Source: Pseudomonas sp. MMS21 TM103
GTDB lineage: Bacteria > Pseudomonadota > Gammaproteobacteria > Pseudomonadales > Pseudomonadaceae
Assembly: GCF_022132145.1 (NCBI RefSeq)
Contig: NZ_JAJISP010000007.1
Coordinates: 62,001-126,000 of the forward strand
Direction of reading: 5' to 3'
Length of the DNA: 64,000 bases
Shown here piece by piece: positions 1 through 9,247 of this stretch. Every line of letters starts with the position of its first letter. The stretch's first letter is position 1. The translations under genes were made by a program, and so were the position numbers. The notes below the pieces were generated by a model. The model saw only the letters and a list, made by a program, of their open reading frames with translations, did not search any database and had not been told where the DNA came from.

Positions 1-973
1 CCTGGAACAGCTGGGCAACTTCGTTACCCTTGCTGGTCACCGCGATGCCGGCGAGATCGCGGTTCATCAACTCGGCTACGGGGCGGTGCAAATCAGCGGT
101 GACCAGGCTGCTCAGCCGCAGGCCACCCTGGTAATGGCCTTTGCGGTCGACCACCATCAGCATGTCGGTCTGTGGCGGCAGCTTTTCCAGCAGGCGCAGA
201 TAGCGCAGCACCGTGCTGACTTGTACATCGGCACGGATCTGGATGGCGTCGGCGTTCATCAAGCCGCCGGCGGAGTCCTCGGGGTAGGACAGCATCGACT
301 CCAGCTGCTTACGCTGGCTAGCGCTGCTGGCGTACAGCAGTTTATTGCCCAGCTCGGCGGGCAGGGTCTGGATCAGGTCGACTCGGTCATCGAGTTCGAG
401 GTGCTCGGCCGAGGCGATCAGGTCTTCAAGGTCGAGTTCGAGTGCCAGGGCGACGCGTATTGCATCGTGAAGATAGGTCAGGACTTTACCGGTCCGGTCG
501 GTGTCGACCATGCTCCAGACGCTGCGGCGTTCTACGGGAGGCAGCGACTCGAGGAGACCAGCGATCTTGGCCGGGTGCATGCGCTGCAGAAGCTTGCCGA
601 CCCGCTTGAGCTTCTTCTGGTTCAGCGCATCGCGCACGGCTTCCAGATGGTTGACGCTGCTGTGTGCGTGTTCCTGTTCTGGCCTGGCGTGAGTCGTGTC
701 CGTCGCATCGCCGGCCAGCTGACTGATCAGCTCGATACTGAGGTGGGGCAGGATGCGCACTTCGAGTGCGGGGTCGATTTGTTGCCAGAGCGCCATGCGC
801 TGCTCGGCTTCAAGCCTCTCAAGCATGGCGGCGATCTTGGCCGGATGCATACGGCTGAGAAACTTTCGCGCACGTTTGTTCTTTCCGGCGCGCAGGGCCT
901 GAATTATATGTTCGCTGTCAGTCAGCGTGTGGTTCTCGTCACTGAGACTTGGAGCCGGCTTGATCGGATTCAT
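1..973 (-). CDS. mgtE: MgtE-type magnesium transporter, N-terminal part (cut by window edge)
   Basis: The reverse strand is open from an ATG at 973 to the window edge, giving the first 324 residues. I see an MgtE intracellular N domain followed by the start of the CBS domain; the linker holds YPEDSAGGLMN near residues 228-238, a hallmark of MgtE. The CBS part continues with hydrophobic strands (MLMVVDRKG). The membrane domain lies outside the window. MgtE is an inner-membrane Mg2+ channel gated by Mg2+ binding to the N and CBS domains. Unusually, residues 41-48 (RMHPAKIA) recur exactly at 131-138, so the N domain carries an extra partial copy at its start. The long plus-strand ORF over this region is a shadow. 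A GC-rich hairpin separates it from aguA. Confidence 0.88.
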   Translation of the reverse strand, partial: MNPIKPAPSLSDENHTLTDSEHIIQALRAGKNKRARKFLSRMHPAKIAAMLERLEAEQRMALWQQIDPALEVRILPHLSIELISQLAGDATDTTHARPEQEHAHSSVNHLEAVRDALNQKKLKRVGKLLQRMHPAKIAGLLESLPPVERRSVWSMVDTDRTGKVLTYLHDAIRVALALELDLEDLIASAEHLELDDRVDLIQTLPAELGNKLLYASSASQRKQLESMLSYPEDSAGGLMNADAIQIRADVQVSTVLRYLRLLEKLPPQTDMLMVVDRKGHYQGGLRLSSLVTADLHRPVAELMNRDLAGIAVTSKGNEVAQLFQ

Positions 974-1030
974 GGCCGCCAGAGTAACACCCGAGCCGGG
1001 ACTATCGGGAGGCCAATCCCAAGCGGGGCC

Positions 1031-1057
1031 CCGGGCAGGCTGCACTCGCCTGCCCGG
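1031..1057. terminator. GC-rich hairpin between aguA and mgtE
   Basis: A perfect 10-bp inverted repeat (CCGGGCAGGC, 7-nt loop) lies 7 bp past the aguA stop and before the mgtE start, both read leftward. There is no T-run, so it may be a weak terminator or an mRNA-stabilising hairpin. Confidence 0.5.
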
Positions 1058-1063
1058 TTGCGC

Positions 1064-2170
1064 TCAAGCGCGTTGCGGCGCCGGCTGCTGCTGGGTAATG
1101 CAGTGGATGTTGCCGCCGCCGAGGAGGATCTCGCGGCCCGGCACCATCACCACGCGGTGCGCGGGGAACAGGCGCTGGAGGATGGCGCGGGCTTCCTCGT
1201 CCTTGGGGTCGTCGAAGCAGGGCGCGATGATGCCGCCGTTGACGATCAGGAAGTTGACGTAGGAGCCGGCCAGGCGCACCTCGGGGTTGCGCTCCTGGGT
1301 GCCGGCCACCAGGTCGACCCCGGCGCATTCCTCGGCGCTGGCATGCAGCGGGCCGGGGATCGGCATCTTGTGCACGATTAGCTGGCGGCCGCGGGCGTCG
1401 CGGGCGCCTTCGAGTACCTGCATTGCCGCCTGGCAGCGCGGGTAGTTGGGGTTCTGTGGGTCGTCGGTCCAGGCCAGCAGCACCTCGCCCGGGCGCACGT
1501 AGCAGCAGAAGTTGTCGACGTGACCGTCGGTCTCGTCGTTGAACAGGCCGTCCGGCAGCCAGATCACCTTGTCGATGGCCAGGTGGTCGCGCAGCAGCTG
1601 CTCGATCGCCTCGCGCCCCAGGTGCGGGTTGCGGTTGCGGTTGAGCAGGCACTCCTCGGTAGTGATCAGGGTGCCTTCGCTGTCGACGTGGATCGAGCCG
1701 CCCTCGAGGACGAAGCCCTCGGTGCGGTAGCGCGCGCAGCGTTCGATCTCGAGGATCTTGCTGGCCACCTGGTCGTCGCGGTTCCACGGGAAGTACAGGC
1801 CGCCATCGAAGCCGCCCCAGGCATTGAAGGTCCAGTCGACGCCGCGTATTTCTCCCTGGTCGTTGCTGACGAAGGTCGGGCCGGTGTCGCGGACCCAGGC
1901 GTCGTCGGTGCTGACTTCGACCAGGCGGATGGCCGCATGGTCAAGGCGGGCGCGGGCGTTCTCGTACTGGCCGGCGCTGACGCAGACGGTCACCGGCTCG
2001 AACGCGGCGATGGCCTTGGCCACCGCGGTAAAGGCGGCCTGCGCCGGCTTGCCGCCCAGGCGCCAGTTGTCCGGACGCTCGGGCCAGACCATCCAGGTCT
2101 GGCTATGGGCTTCCCACTCGGCCGGCATGCGGAAGCCGTCGGCGCGAGGAGTGCTGTGGAGTGTGGTCAT
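1064..2170 (-). CDS. aguA: Agmatine deiminase
   Basis: Peptidyl-arginine-deiminase-fold enzyme that hydrolyses agmatine to N-carbamoylputrescine and ammonia in the cytoplasm. From the ATG at 2170 the protein is 368 aa, the length known for Pseudomonas AguA, starting [13 protein letters not shown]. An in-frame start 15 codons upstream exists but adds residues foreign to the family. The C-terminal [13 protein letters not shown] carries the nucleophile Cys357; GHVDNF and EGGSIHVD supply the conserved His/Asp/Glu. It follows aguB on the same strand, with a gap of about 75 bp, so it is the second gene of the aguBA operon and feeds AguB. Confidence 0.95.
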   Translation of the reverse strand: MTTLHSTPRADGFRMPAEWEAHSQTWMVWPERPDNWRLGGKPAQAAFTAVAKAIAAFEPVTVCVSAGQYENARARLDHAAIRLVEVSTDDAWVRDTGPTFVSNDQGEIRGVDWTFNAWGGFDGGLYFPWNRDDQVASKILEIERCARYRTEGFVLEGGSIHVDSEGTLITTEECLLNRNRNPHLGREAIEQLLRDHLAIDKVIWLPDGLFNDETDGHVDNFCCYVRPGEVLLAWTDDPQNPNYPRCQAAMQVLEGARDARGRQLIVHKMPIPGPLHASAEECAGVDLVAGTQERNPEVRLAGSYVNFLIVNGGIIAPCFDDPKDEEARAILQRLFPAHRVVMVPGREILLGGGNIHCITQQQPAPQRA

Positions 2171-2245
2171 TGCGTGTACCTGCAGGGGCAGATGGGGCGC
2201 GGCCTGGGCGGCCATCAGGCGCCCAGGCTGCGGCCAAGGGATGGG

Positions 2246-3124
2246 TCAGGATTCCAGGTAGCCGTCCAGGGTCTTGATCGGCCCGTAGAGGTTCGGCCGG
2301 CGGTCGCGGAAGCTGCCCCAGGCGCTGCGCGTGTGCTCCAGCTGATCGAGGTCGAAGCTGTGCACCAGCACGCCTTCCTCGGTCTGGTTCAGCTCTTCGA
2401 CCTTGGCCCCGAACTGGTCGGCGATGAACGAGGAGCCGTAGAAGTTGATGTGGTAATCGCCCTGGTCTTCGCGGCCGATGCGGTTGCTCGCCACCAGCGG
2501 CATCAGGTTGGCGCCGGCATGGCCCTGCTGCACGCGCTGCCAGTGCTCGCGCGAGGTGATATTGGGGTCATGCGGCTCGCTGCCAATGGCCGTCGGGTAG
2601 AACAGAATCTCGGCGCCGAGCAAAGCCATGCTGCGCGCGCACTCGGGGAACCACTGATCCCAGCAGATGCCCACGCCGATCTTGGCGTAGCGGGTGTTCC
2701 ACACCTTGAAGCCGGTGTCGCCCGGATTGAAGTAGTACTTCTCGTGGTAGCCGGGGCCATCCGGGATGTGGCTTTTGCGATAAATCCCGAGGTTGCTGCC
2801 GTCGGCGTCGATGATCGCGATGCTGTTGAAACGCGCCCGCCCGGCCAGCTCGAAGAAGCTGATCGGCAGCACCACCTCAAGTTCCTTGGCGACCTTCTGG
2901 AAGTGCGCAATGGCTTCGTTGGCCTCGACCGTGGTGGCCAGCTGCAGGTAGTCCGGGTTGGGCTTCTGGCAGAAGTACGGGGTCTCGAACAGTTCCTGGA
3001 TCAGGATGATCTGCGCGCCCTGGGCCGCCGCCTGGCGTACCAGCTTCTCGGCGTTGGCGATGTTGGCGGCGCGATCCCAGGAACAAGCCATCTGGGTCGC
3101 GGCGACGGTGACGATGCGGGACAT
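2246..3124 (-). CDS. aguB: N-carbamoylputrescine amidase
   Basis: Nitrilase-superfamily amidase of 292 aa that hydrolyses N-carbamoylputrescine to putrescine, CO2 and ammonia. The catalytic triad is visible as Glu44 (ILIQELFE), Lys117 (GIYRKSHIPD) and Cys154 (GVGICWDQWFPE). The start is an ATG preceded by GAGGT at good spacing. It is the first gene of aguBA; the product of AguA is its substrate and putrescine then enters the spu route. The AT-rich gap between aguR and aguB likely holds the promoter and AguR operator. Confidence 0.95.
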   Translation of the reverse strand: MSRIVTVAATQMACSWDRAANIANAEKLVRQAAAQGAQIILIQELFETPYFCQKPNPDYLQLATTVEANEAIAHFQKVAKELEVVLPISFFELAGRARFNSIAIIDADGSNLGIYRKSHIPDGPGYHEKYYFNPGDTGFKVWNTRYAKIGVGICWDQWFPECARSMALLGAEILFYPTAIGSEPHDPNITSREHWQRVQQGHAGANLMPLVASNRIGREDQGDYHINFYGSSFIADQFGAKVEELNQTEEGVLVHSFDLDQLEHTRSAWGSFRDRRPNLYGPIKTLDGYLES

Positions 3125-3243
3125 GGAACACCTCGTATAGGCAATGAGCGGTGGTCGTTACACGCTAGCAGACGACCGATGACGACGCCGTGTCGGCGGG
3201 CGGTTGCGTGACTTTATAATCGATAAAAATCCGTTTTAAAAGT

Positions 3244-3281
3244 TCATTCTGTCTATTTTGTTATTTATTTCGACAAAATGA
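3244..3281. promoter_or_regulatory. Candidate AguR operator upstream of aguB
   Basis: The 184-bp AT-rich gap between aguR and aguB contains the inverted repeat TCATTCTGTC / GACAAAATGA (9 of 10 bases paired, 18-bp spacer). It is flanked more distantly by ATCCG/CGGAT halves. A TetR-family repressor gene ends next to it, so an AguR site is the natural guess. This is inference from symmetry and position. Confidence 0.45.
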
Positions 3282-3308
3282 CGGATAAATATCTGTTTTT
3301 GGTCGCGG

Positions 3309-3956
3309 CTAGAGTGCTGCGCCGCGTTTTGGCAGATAGGGCGGCAGGTACAGGCCCAGGTAGGCGTCGAACACGCGCATGCCTTCTTCGGCCAGGCGCG
3401 GGGTAATGTTGCCGTGCAGCTGCACCGAGCGGGCATAGACGCGGTCGCCCAGTTCCATGGCCAGGGCGAACACATCGACATCGTCCGGCAGTGCCGGCAG
3501 CTCGAAATGCCGCTCGAACAGCACCTGCATCAGCCGGCCCAGCTCGATGTCGTGCTGGCGGTCGGCCTGGGTCACCTCGGTAAGCCCGTGCTGGGCCAGG
3601 ATCAGTTGCCGGGCCGCGGGGTCGGCCGCGTAGATATCCAGCATGCGCTGCTCGACGATGCGTGATAAATCGCGCCAGTCGCGCAGTTCGGCATGGGTGA
3701 TGGGCGCCTGCAAGCTGGCACGAAAGGCGGCGTGGATGTCGGCGGTCAGGCCTTCGAGCAGCGCCGGCACGCTGGCGAAGAAGTGGTAGACCGAGGACGC
3801 GGGAATGGCCGCGCGCTCGGCCACGCTGTAGATCGACAGATTGGCCACGCCCTGCTCGGCGAGCAGGGCGCGGGCGGCAGCGAGGATCACGGTAATCCGT
3901 GCCTGGCTGCTGGCGCGGGGTTTGCGGGCGGTGGCGCTACGCTGCATGGCAATCAT
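3309..3956 (-). CDS. aguR: TetR-family regulator of agmatine catabolism
   Basis: The N-terminal TetR helix-turn-helix is clear: SSQARITVILAAARALLAEQ, then LSIYSVAERA, then ASSVYHFFAS. The C-terminal half is helical and ligand-binding-like. In Pseudomonas the TetR gene upstream of aguBA is AguR, which represses aguBA until agmatine or carbamoylputrescine is present. The longest frame begins at a TTG (4004); ATGs at 3956 (215 aa) and 3947 are more plausible, neither with a strong ribosome binding site. It lies on the same strand just upstream of aguB. Confidence 0.88.
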   Translation of the reverse strand: MIAMQRSATARKPRASSQARITVILAAARALLAEQGVANLSIYSVAERAAIPASSVYHFFASVPALLEGLTADIHAAFRASLQAPITHAELRDWRDLSRIVEQRMLDIYAADPAARQLILAQHGLTEVTQADRQHDIELGRLMQVLFERHFELPALPDDVDVFALAMELGDRVYARSVQLHGNITPRLAEEGMRVFDAYLGLYLPPYLPKRGAAL

Positions 3957-4095
3957 CTCGGCAAGGGACGCGCTATTGGACGCCAGCCGGAGCTGTGCAG
4001 GCAAGTCGGCTGCAGCGCCTGCGGCCGCCGCCTAGGCTGGGATTCCGCCCGGGATTGCCTGCGGTGGGCTGCAAGGGTGCGCCGACCGGCCAGCG

Positions 4096-5190
4096 TTACA
4101 GCGACTGGGCGCCGTCACGAAAGCGCTGCCACACCCGGTCGCGGACCTGCACGTGCTTTTCCGCAAAGGCCTCCTGGGCATGCAGGCGGCGCTTGGTCTC
4201 GGCGTCCGGGTAGAGGCCGGGCTGGTTGCGCAGCGCCACGTCGAGGAACGCCTTGGCGTCGGCATTGCCGCTGGGGTAGAGGGTTTCCGTGGTGATCAGC
4301 GCGGCGACTTCGGGCTGCATCAGGTAGTCGATGAAGCGATGGGCCAGGTCGGCGCGGCGGGCGCTGCGCGGGATCACCAGATTGTCGATGAACAGCACCG
4401 AGCCCTCATCCGGGACCAGAAAACGCACCGGCTGGCCGGCATCGGCCGCCGCCAGGGCGTCGCCGACCCAGGCCATGGCAACACACAGGCGGCCATTGTT
4501 GAGGTCGTCGATATAGCGCTCGCTGTCGATGTAGCGCAAGTTCGGACGCAGGCCATCGAGCACACTGCTGGCGCGCTCGATGCGGCTCGGTGCGCTGCGA
4601 GTCAGGCTGCGACCTTGATAGTTGAGCAGCAACGACAGGGTTTCGTCCGGCGCATCCAGCACGCTGATGCCACAACTGGCCAGGCGCGTGCTCTGTTCGG
4701 CGTCGAACAGCAGGCTCCAGCTATTGGGTAGCGGGCCACCGAAGGCGGCTTCGGCCTGCGGGGTATTGATTGCCAGGCCAACTGCGCCCCACAGGTAAGG
4801 CACCGCGTAACGGTTGCTCGGATCGACCGCTGCGAGCTTGCTCAGCAGTAGTTTGTCCAGGTGCTTGCGGTTGGGCAGCAGGTTGAAATCCAGGGGTTGC
4901 AGCTGGTCGTCCTTGATCAGGCGCGGCAAGTCATTGTGCGAGGGGACAATGATGTCGATGGCCTCGCTGCCATCGAGCGCCGCCTGCATTTCCTCGGCAC
5001 TGCTGAAGGTATGGTATTCGACGCGGATGCCGGTTGCGGCCTCGAAGTCCTTCAGCACTTGCGGGGCGATGTAGTCGTTCCAGTTGTAGACGCGCAGGCT
5101 GTCTCCGGCCTTCTCCAGTGGCTCCACTTGCGCAGAGTGGGCCAGTAACGGCACTAGGGTGAGCAGTAGCGAAGCGCAGAAGCGCAGCAT
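4096..5190 (-). CDS. Periplasmic polyamine-binding protein (PotF/SpuD-like paralogue)
   Basis: A 364-aa protein with a signal peptide (MLRFCASLLLTLVPLLAHSA), then the PotD/PotF signature LRVYNWNDYIAPQVLKDFE and the conserved CGISVLDAPDE segment shared with SpuD. It should bind a polyamine in the periplasm and hand it to an ABC permease. AAGGAG precedes the ATG. It occupies the same place as the probable polyamine binder between aguR and spuI in P. aeruginosa. It is quite divergent from SpuD, and no permease genes adjoin it, so it may share SpuFGH or act as a sensor. Confidence 0.88.
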   Translation of the reverse strand: MLRFCASLLLTLVPLLAHSAQVEPLEKAGDSLRVYNWNDYIAPQVLKDFEAATGIRVEYHTFSSAEEMQAALDGSEAIDIIVPSHNDLPRLIKDDQLQPLDFNLLPNRKHLDKLLLSKLAAVDPSNRYAVPYLWGAVGLAINTPQAEAAFGGPLPNSWSLLFDAEQSTRLASCGISVLDAPDETLSLLLNYQGRSLTRSAPSRIERASSVLDGLRPNLRYIDSERYIDDLNNGRLCVAMAWVGDALAAADAGQPVRFLVPDEGSVLFIDNLVIPRSARRADLAHRFIDYLMQPEVAALITTETLYPSGNADAKAFLDVALRNQPGLYPDAETKRRLHAQEAFAEKHVQVRDRVWQRFRDGAQSL

Positions 5191-5374
5191 GGGTGTCTCC
5201 TTGACGGTGCGTCCACGCCAGCCGGCGCGGCCATTGGATTGAGTACGGCGAGCATCCTCAGAGGAATGCGGCGCAACACTATGCCGCCACAGGCTTGCGC
5301 GCGCGGCTGATCAGGTTGTTGGCAGTTTCAGCTGGATAAAACGACGCCGGCTCAGGGCCGGCGTCGGGGCTTGC

Positions 5375-6751
5375 TTACACGGTGTGCAGGTACCAGTTGT
5401 ACTCGAGGTCGGAGATCGAGTTCTCGAACTCGGCCAGCTCGCTTTCCTTGCAGGCGACGAAGATATCGATGTATTTCGGGTCGATATACCGCGCCAGGAT
5501 CTCGCTGTCGTCCAGCTCGCGCAGGGCATCGCGCAGGTTGTTCGGCAGGCTTTGCTCGTTCTGCTCGTAGGAGTTGCCTTCCACCGGTGCCGTTGGCTCG
5601 ACCTTGTTGGTCAGGCCGTGGTGGACGCCCGCCAGGACTGCCGCCAGCAGCAGGTAGGGGTTGGCATCCGCGCCTGCGACCCGGTGCTCGATGCGAACGG
5701 CATCGGCCGTGTCGTTCGGTACCCGCAGGGCAACGGTGCGGTTATCGATACCCCAGCAAGGCGAGTTGGGTACGTAGTACTGGGCGCCGAAACGGCGGTA
5801 CGAGTTGACGTTCGGGCAGAGGAAGGCCATCGAAGCCGGCATGGTTTCCAGCACACCGCCAATGGCGTGGCGCAGGGCATCGTTCTGCTCGGGATCTTCG
5901 CAGGCAAAAATATTCTTGCCGTCCTTGTCGAGGATCGAGATGTGCACGTGCAGCCCGTTGCCCGCCTGGTTCGGGTACGGCTTGGCCATGAAGGTGGTGT
6001 CCATCTCATGGTCGTAGGCGATGTTCTTCACCAGGCGCTTGAGCAGCAGCGCATAGTCGCAGGCCTTGATCGGGTCGGCGACGTGGTGCAGGTTGACCTC
6101 GAACTGCGCCGGGGCACTTTCCTTGACGATGGCGTCGGCCGGGATACCTTGCTCTTTAGCGCCCTCGAGAATGTCTTGCAGGCATTCGGCATATTCGTCG
6201 AGGTCGTCGATCAGGTAGACCTGGGTCGAATGCGGACGCTTGCCTGACAGCGGCGAGAGCGGCGGCTGCGGTCGACCGTTCACATTGGCCTGATCGATCA
6301 GGTAGAACTCGAGTTCGAAAGCGGCACAAATAGTGAGGCCCAGTTCGTCGAACTTCGCGACCACCTGACGCAACACTTCCCGTGGGTCGGCAAAGAACGG
6401 CTCGCCTTCCATTTCGTGCATGGTCATCAACAGTTGCGCGGTAGGGCGCTTCTGCCAGGGTTCATTGCACAGGGTGTTGGGGATGGGATAGCAGATACGG
6501 TCGGCATCGCCGATATCCAGGCCCAGGCCAGTGCTTTCCACTGTCGAGCCATTGATATCCAGAGCGAACAAAGACGCCGGGAGGTTGATGCCGCGTTCGT
6601 AAACCTTGTGCAGGCTCGCACGCTCGATGCGCTTGCCGCGCACCACTCCATTCATATCTGCAATGAGAAGGTCGACGAACAGGACCTCAGGATGTTTCTT
6701 AAGGAACGCGTTCGCTTCGTTAAGCTGAACGGCACGCGGGGGTACCGACAT
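5375..6751 (-). CDS. spuI: Glutamine-synthetase-like gamma-glutamylpolyamine synthetase
   Basis: A 458-aa member of the glutamine synthetase family, closest in context to SpuI/PauA-type enzymes that ligate glutamate to putrescine or other polyamines at the cost of ATP. Visible GS motifs include CAAFELEFYLID, NGLHVHISILD, and NRTVALRVP followed by RIEHRVAGADANPYLLLAA. The start ATG has AAGGTG at about 8 nt. It is divergent from spuA across a 277-bp AT-rich control region. The nearby GS-like spuB has low similarity in the N-terminal half, so the two probably differ in amine preference. Confidence 0.92.
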   Translation of the reverse strand: MSVPPRAVQLNEANAFLKKHPEVLFVDLLIADMNGVVRGKRIERASLHKVYERGINLPASLFALDINGSTVESTGLGLDIGDADRICYPIPNTLCNEPWQKRPTAQLLMTMHEMEGEPFFADPREVLRQVVAKFDELGLTICAAFELEFYLIDQANVNGRPQPPLSPLSGKRPHSTQVYLIDDLDEYAECLQDILEGAKEQGIPADAIVKESAPAQFEVNLHHVADPIKACDYALLLKRLVKNIAYDHEMDTTFMAKPYPNQAGNGLHVHISILDKDGKNIFACEDPEQNDALRHAIGGVLETMPASMAFLCPNVNSYRRFGAQYYVPNSPCWGIDNRTVALRVPNDTADAVRIEHRVAGADANPYLLLAAVLAGVHHGLTNKVEPTAPVEGNSYEQNEQSLPNNLRDALRELDDSEILARYIDPKYIDIFVACKESELAEFENSISDLEYNWYLHTV

Positions 6752-6945
6752 GATGCAACACCTTTATTGTTAAAAATATCAATCATTGAACTGCGATAAG
6801 CTGAGTCAATCTTAAACCTAGAGCTCTGTCAAGGGTGGTTTATTTTGCTCTAAAAAAGAGCATTGTGGCCGTTTTTAGGGCGCTTCAGGGCAGTGAACCC
6901 CCCCTCGGAGCCATGACTGGCGCGGTGCTCATTGGGGTGTGTACA

Positions 6946-6975
6946 ATTTTTTACATGGCTATTGTGTAAAAAAAT
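6946..6975. promoter_or_regulatory. Inverted repeat in the spuI-spuA divergent control region
   Basis: The AT-rich spuI-spuA gap contains ATTTTTTACA facing TGTAAAAAAAT with a 9-bp spacer, about 55 bp before the spuA start. Its symmetry and position suggest an operator for a polyamine-responsive regulator. Which regulator cannot be told from the sequence. Confidence 0.4.
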
Positions 6976-7028
6976 GAACAAGGCTAAGCTCCGGTTCAAC
7001 CCTCTAACAGCAATAAAACGGGTGTCTC

Positions 7029-7781
7029 ATGTCGCACCTGCCGTTGATCGGCGTCACCGCCTGCTCCAAACAGGTTGGTCTGCATCTTCACCATATAACA
7101 GGTGATAAATACGTTCGTGCCATAGCTATCGGAGCCGGCGGCTTGCCGCTGATCATTCCGGCGCTGGGCGAACTGATCGATCAGCCGACCCTGCTCGATA
7201 ATCTGCACGGTTTGCTGTTCACCGGCTCCCCGTCCAATATCGAGCCTCATCATTATAGCGGCTCGGCCAGCGAGGCCGGTACTGCGCACGATCCCGAACG
7301 CGATAGCACCACCTTGCCACTGATCCGCAAGGCGATTGCGGCAGGCGTCCCTGTGCTCGGCATCTGTCGCGGCTTTCAGGAGATGAACGTGGCCTTCGGT
7401 GGCACCCTGTACCAAAAGGTACATGAAGTCGCCGGCATGCTCGATCACCGCGAGCAGCCGGATGAGCCCCTCGATGTGCAATACGGCCCACGCCACCTGC
7501 TGCGGGTGCAGCCAGGTGGCATTCTCGCCGGCCTTGGCTTGCCGAGCGAAATTGCCGTCAATTCCATTCATGGTCAGGGCGTTGAGCGTCTGGCGCCTGG
7601 CCTTCGAGTCGAAGCGCTGGCGCCAGACGGGTTGATCGAATCCTTCTCCGTCGAAGGTGCGCCCAGTTTTGCGCTGGGGGTGCAATGGCACCCCGAATGG
7701 CAGGTAGGATCCAACCCGAATGATCTCGCCATCTTCCAGGCCTTTGGTGAGGCTTGCAGGAAGAGGGCGGGACTGTGCTGA
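7029..7781 (+). CDS. spuA: Gamma-glutamyl-GABA hydrolase-like class I amidotransferase
   Basis: A 250-aa peptidase C26/PuuD-like enzyme expected to hydrolyse gamma-glutamyl-gamma-aminobutyrate to glutamate and GABA. Catalytic residues visible are Cys113 (GICRGFQEMN), His221 and Glu223 (GVQWHPEW). It heads the spuABCDFGH cluster. The upstream sequence has only a weak ribosome binding site (GGGTG). Immediately after its stop a hairpin separates it from spuB. Confidence 0.93.
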   Translation: MSHLPLIGVTACSKQVGLHLHHITGDKYVRAIAIGAGGLPLIIPALGELIDQPTLLDNLHGLLFTGSPSNIEPHHYSGSASEAGTAHDPERDSTTLPLIRKAIAAGVPVLGICRGFQEMNVAFGGTLYQKVHEVAGMLDHREQPDEPLDVQYGPRHLLRVQPGGILAGLGLPSEIAVNSIHGQGVERLAPGLRVEALAPDGLIESFSVEGAPSFALGVQWHPEWQVGSNPNDLAIFQAFGEACRKRAGLC

Positions 7782-7803
7782 GCCGACTATATATAAGTCG
7801 GCT
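7781..7803. other. Hairpin between spuA and spuB
   Basis: AGCCGACT and AGTCGGCT form a perfect 8-bp stem around ATATATA, starting in the spuA stop codon. It has no T-run, so it is more likely a stabilising or processing hairpin than a terminator. Confidence 0.55.
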
Positions 7804-7824
7804 CTAACCAACCCCGAGGTCTCT

Positions 7825-9183
7825 ATGAGCAGCAAATTGGACCAGCTTTCGAGCTGGCTGAAAGAGCGCAAAATCACCGAAGTTGAATGCCTGATCAGCG
7901 ACCTTACCGGCATTGCCCGGGGCAAGATTTCGCCGACCAACAAGTTCCTCGACGAGAAGGGCATGCGCCTTCCCGAGAGTGTGCTGCTGCAGACCGTGAC
8001 CGGCGACTATGTCGAGGACGATATTTATTACGACCTGCTCGACGAAGCGGACATCGACATGTTCTGCCGTCCCGATGCCGATGCGGTGTTCCTGGTGCCG
8101 TGGGCCATCGAGCCGACCGCCATGGTCATCCACGATACGTTCGACAAGCAGGGCAACCCGATCGAGTTGTCGCCGCGCAACATTCTCAAGAATGTACTTA
8201 AGCTGTATGCCGATAAGGGCTGGAAGCCCATCGTGGCGCCGGAGATGGAGTTCTACCTGACCAAGCGTTGCAGCGACCCGGACTTCCCGCTGGAAGCGCC
8301 GATGGGCCGTTCCGGTCGCCCGGAAGTCGGTCGTCAGTCGTTCTCCATCGATGCGGCCAACGAATTTGACCCGCTGTTTGAAGATGTCTATGACTGGAGT
8401 GAAATCCAGGGGTTGGATCTCGATACCCTGATCCACGAAGACGGCCCGGCACAGATGGAAATCAACTTCCGGCATGGCGAGGCCTTGCACCTGGCCGACC
8501 AGATCACCGTGTTCAAGCGCACCATGCGCGAGGCGGCGCTCAAGCATGACGTGGCGGCGACCTTCATGGCCAAGCCGATCACCGACCAGCCGGGCAGTGC
8601 CATGCACATTCACCAGAGTGTGGTGGACATCAAAACCGGACAAAACCTGTTTTCCAATGCCGATGGCAGCATGAGCGAACTGTTTATGCAGCACATTGGT
8701 GGCTTGCAGAAATACATCCCCGAACTGCTGCCGCTGTTCGCGCCCAACGTCAATTCCTTCCGCCGCTTCCTGCCGGATACCTCGGCGCCGGTGAACGTCG
8801 AGTGGGGCGAAGAGAATCGCACGGTTGGCCTGCGCGTCCCTGAGGCCACGCCGCAGAACCGGCGGGTGGAAAACCGCCTGGCCGGTGCCGATGCCAACCC
8901 TTACCTGGTGCTGGCTGCCTCGCTGCTGTGCGGTTACATGGGCATGGTGGAACAGCTTGAACCTGGCGCGCCGGTCCAGGGCCGGGGTTATGAGCGGCGC
9001 AATCTGCGCCTGCCGATCACCATCGAGCACGCACTGGAGCGGATGGAGGCCTGCAAGGCGGCGGAAGAATACCTGGGTGCGAAATTCATCCGTGGTTACG
9101 TGGCGGTCAAGCGTGCCGAGCACGAAAACTACAAGCGGGTAATCAGTTCCTGGGAGCGCGAGTTCCTGCTGCTCTCGGTTTGA
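7825..9183 (+). CDS. spuB: Gamma-glutamylpolyamine synthetase
   Basis: Glutamine synthetase family, 452 aa from the ATG at 7825 (longer in-frame starts run back into spuA and lack family similarity). ATP-grasp-like GS motifs include APEMEFYL, AMHIHQSVVD, NRTVGLRVPEA and ENRLAGADANPYLVLAAS. It is expected to form gamma-glutamylputrescine from putrescine, glutamate and ATP, the first step of the glutamylation route. The next gene encodes the aminotransferase, and SpuA would release GABA at the end of the route. Confidence 0.93.
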   Translation: MSSKLDQLSSWLKERKITEVECLISDLTGIARGKISPTNKFLDEKGMRLPESVLLQTVTGDYVEDDIYYDLLDEADIDMFCRPDADAVFLVPWAIEPTAMVIHDTFDKQGNPIELSPRNILKNVLKLYADKGWKPIVAPEMEFYLTKRCSDPDFPLEAPMGRSGRPEVGRQSFSIDAANEFDPLFEDVYDWSEIQGLDLDTLIHEDGPAQMEINFRHGEALHLADQITVFKRTMREAALKHDVAATFMAKPITDQPGSAMHIHQSVVDIKTGQNLFSNADGSMSELFMQHIGGLQKYIPELLPLFAPNVNSFRRFLPDTSAPVNVEWGEENRTVGLRVPEATPQNRRVENRLAGADANPYLVLAASLLCGYMGMVEQLEPGAPVQGRGYERRNLRLPITIEHALERMEACKAAEEYLGAKFIRGYVAVKRAEHENYKRVISSWEREFLLLSV

Positions 9184-9247
9184 GCGAACGGGTGCCAGGG
9201 CGCGAGGCCCGCGGCACCCGCAGTTGGCGTACATTTTTGAGGTGGAT

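Noticed and set aside
86-1381. Long plus-strand ORF at the left end
   Set aside because: It lies antisense to mgtE and the end of aguA, both with clear family motifs on the minus strand; its protein has no recognisable features.
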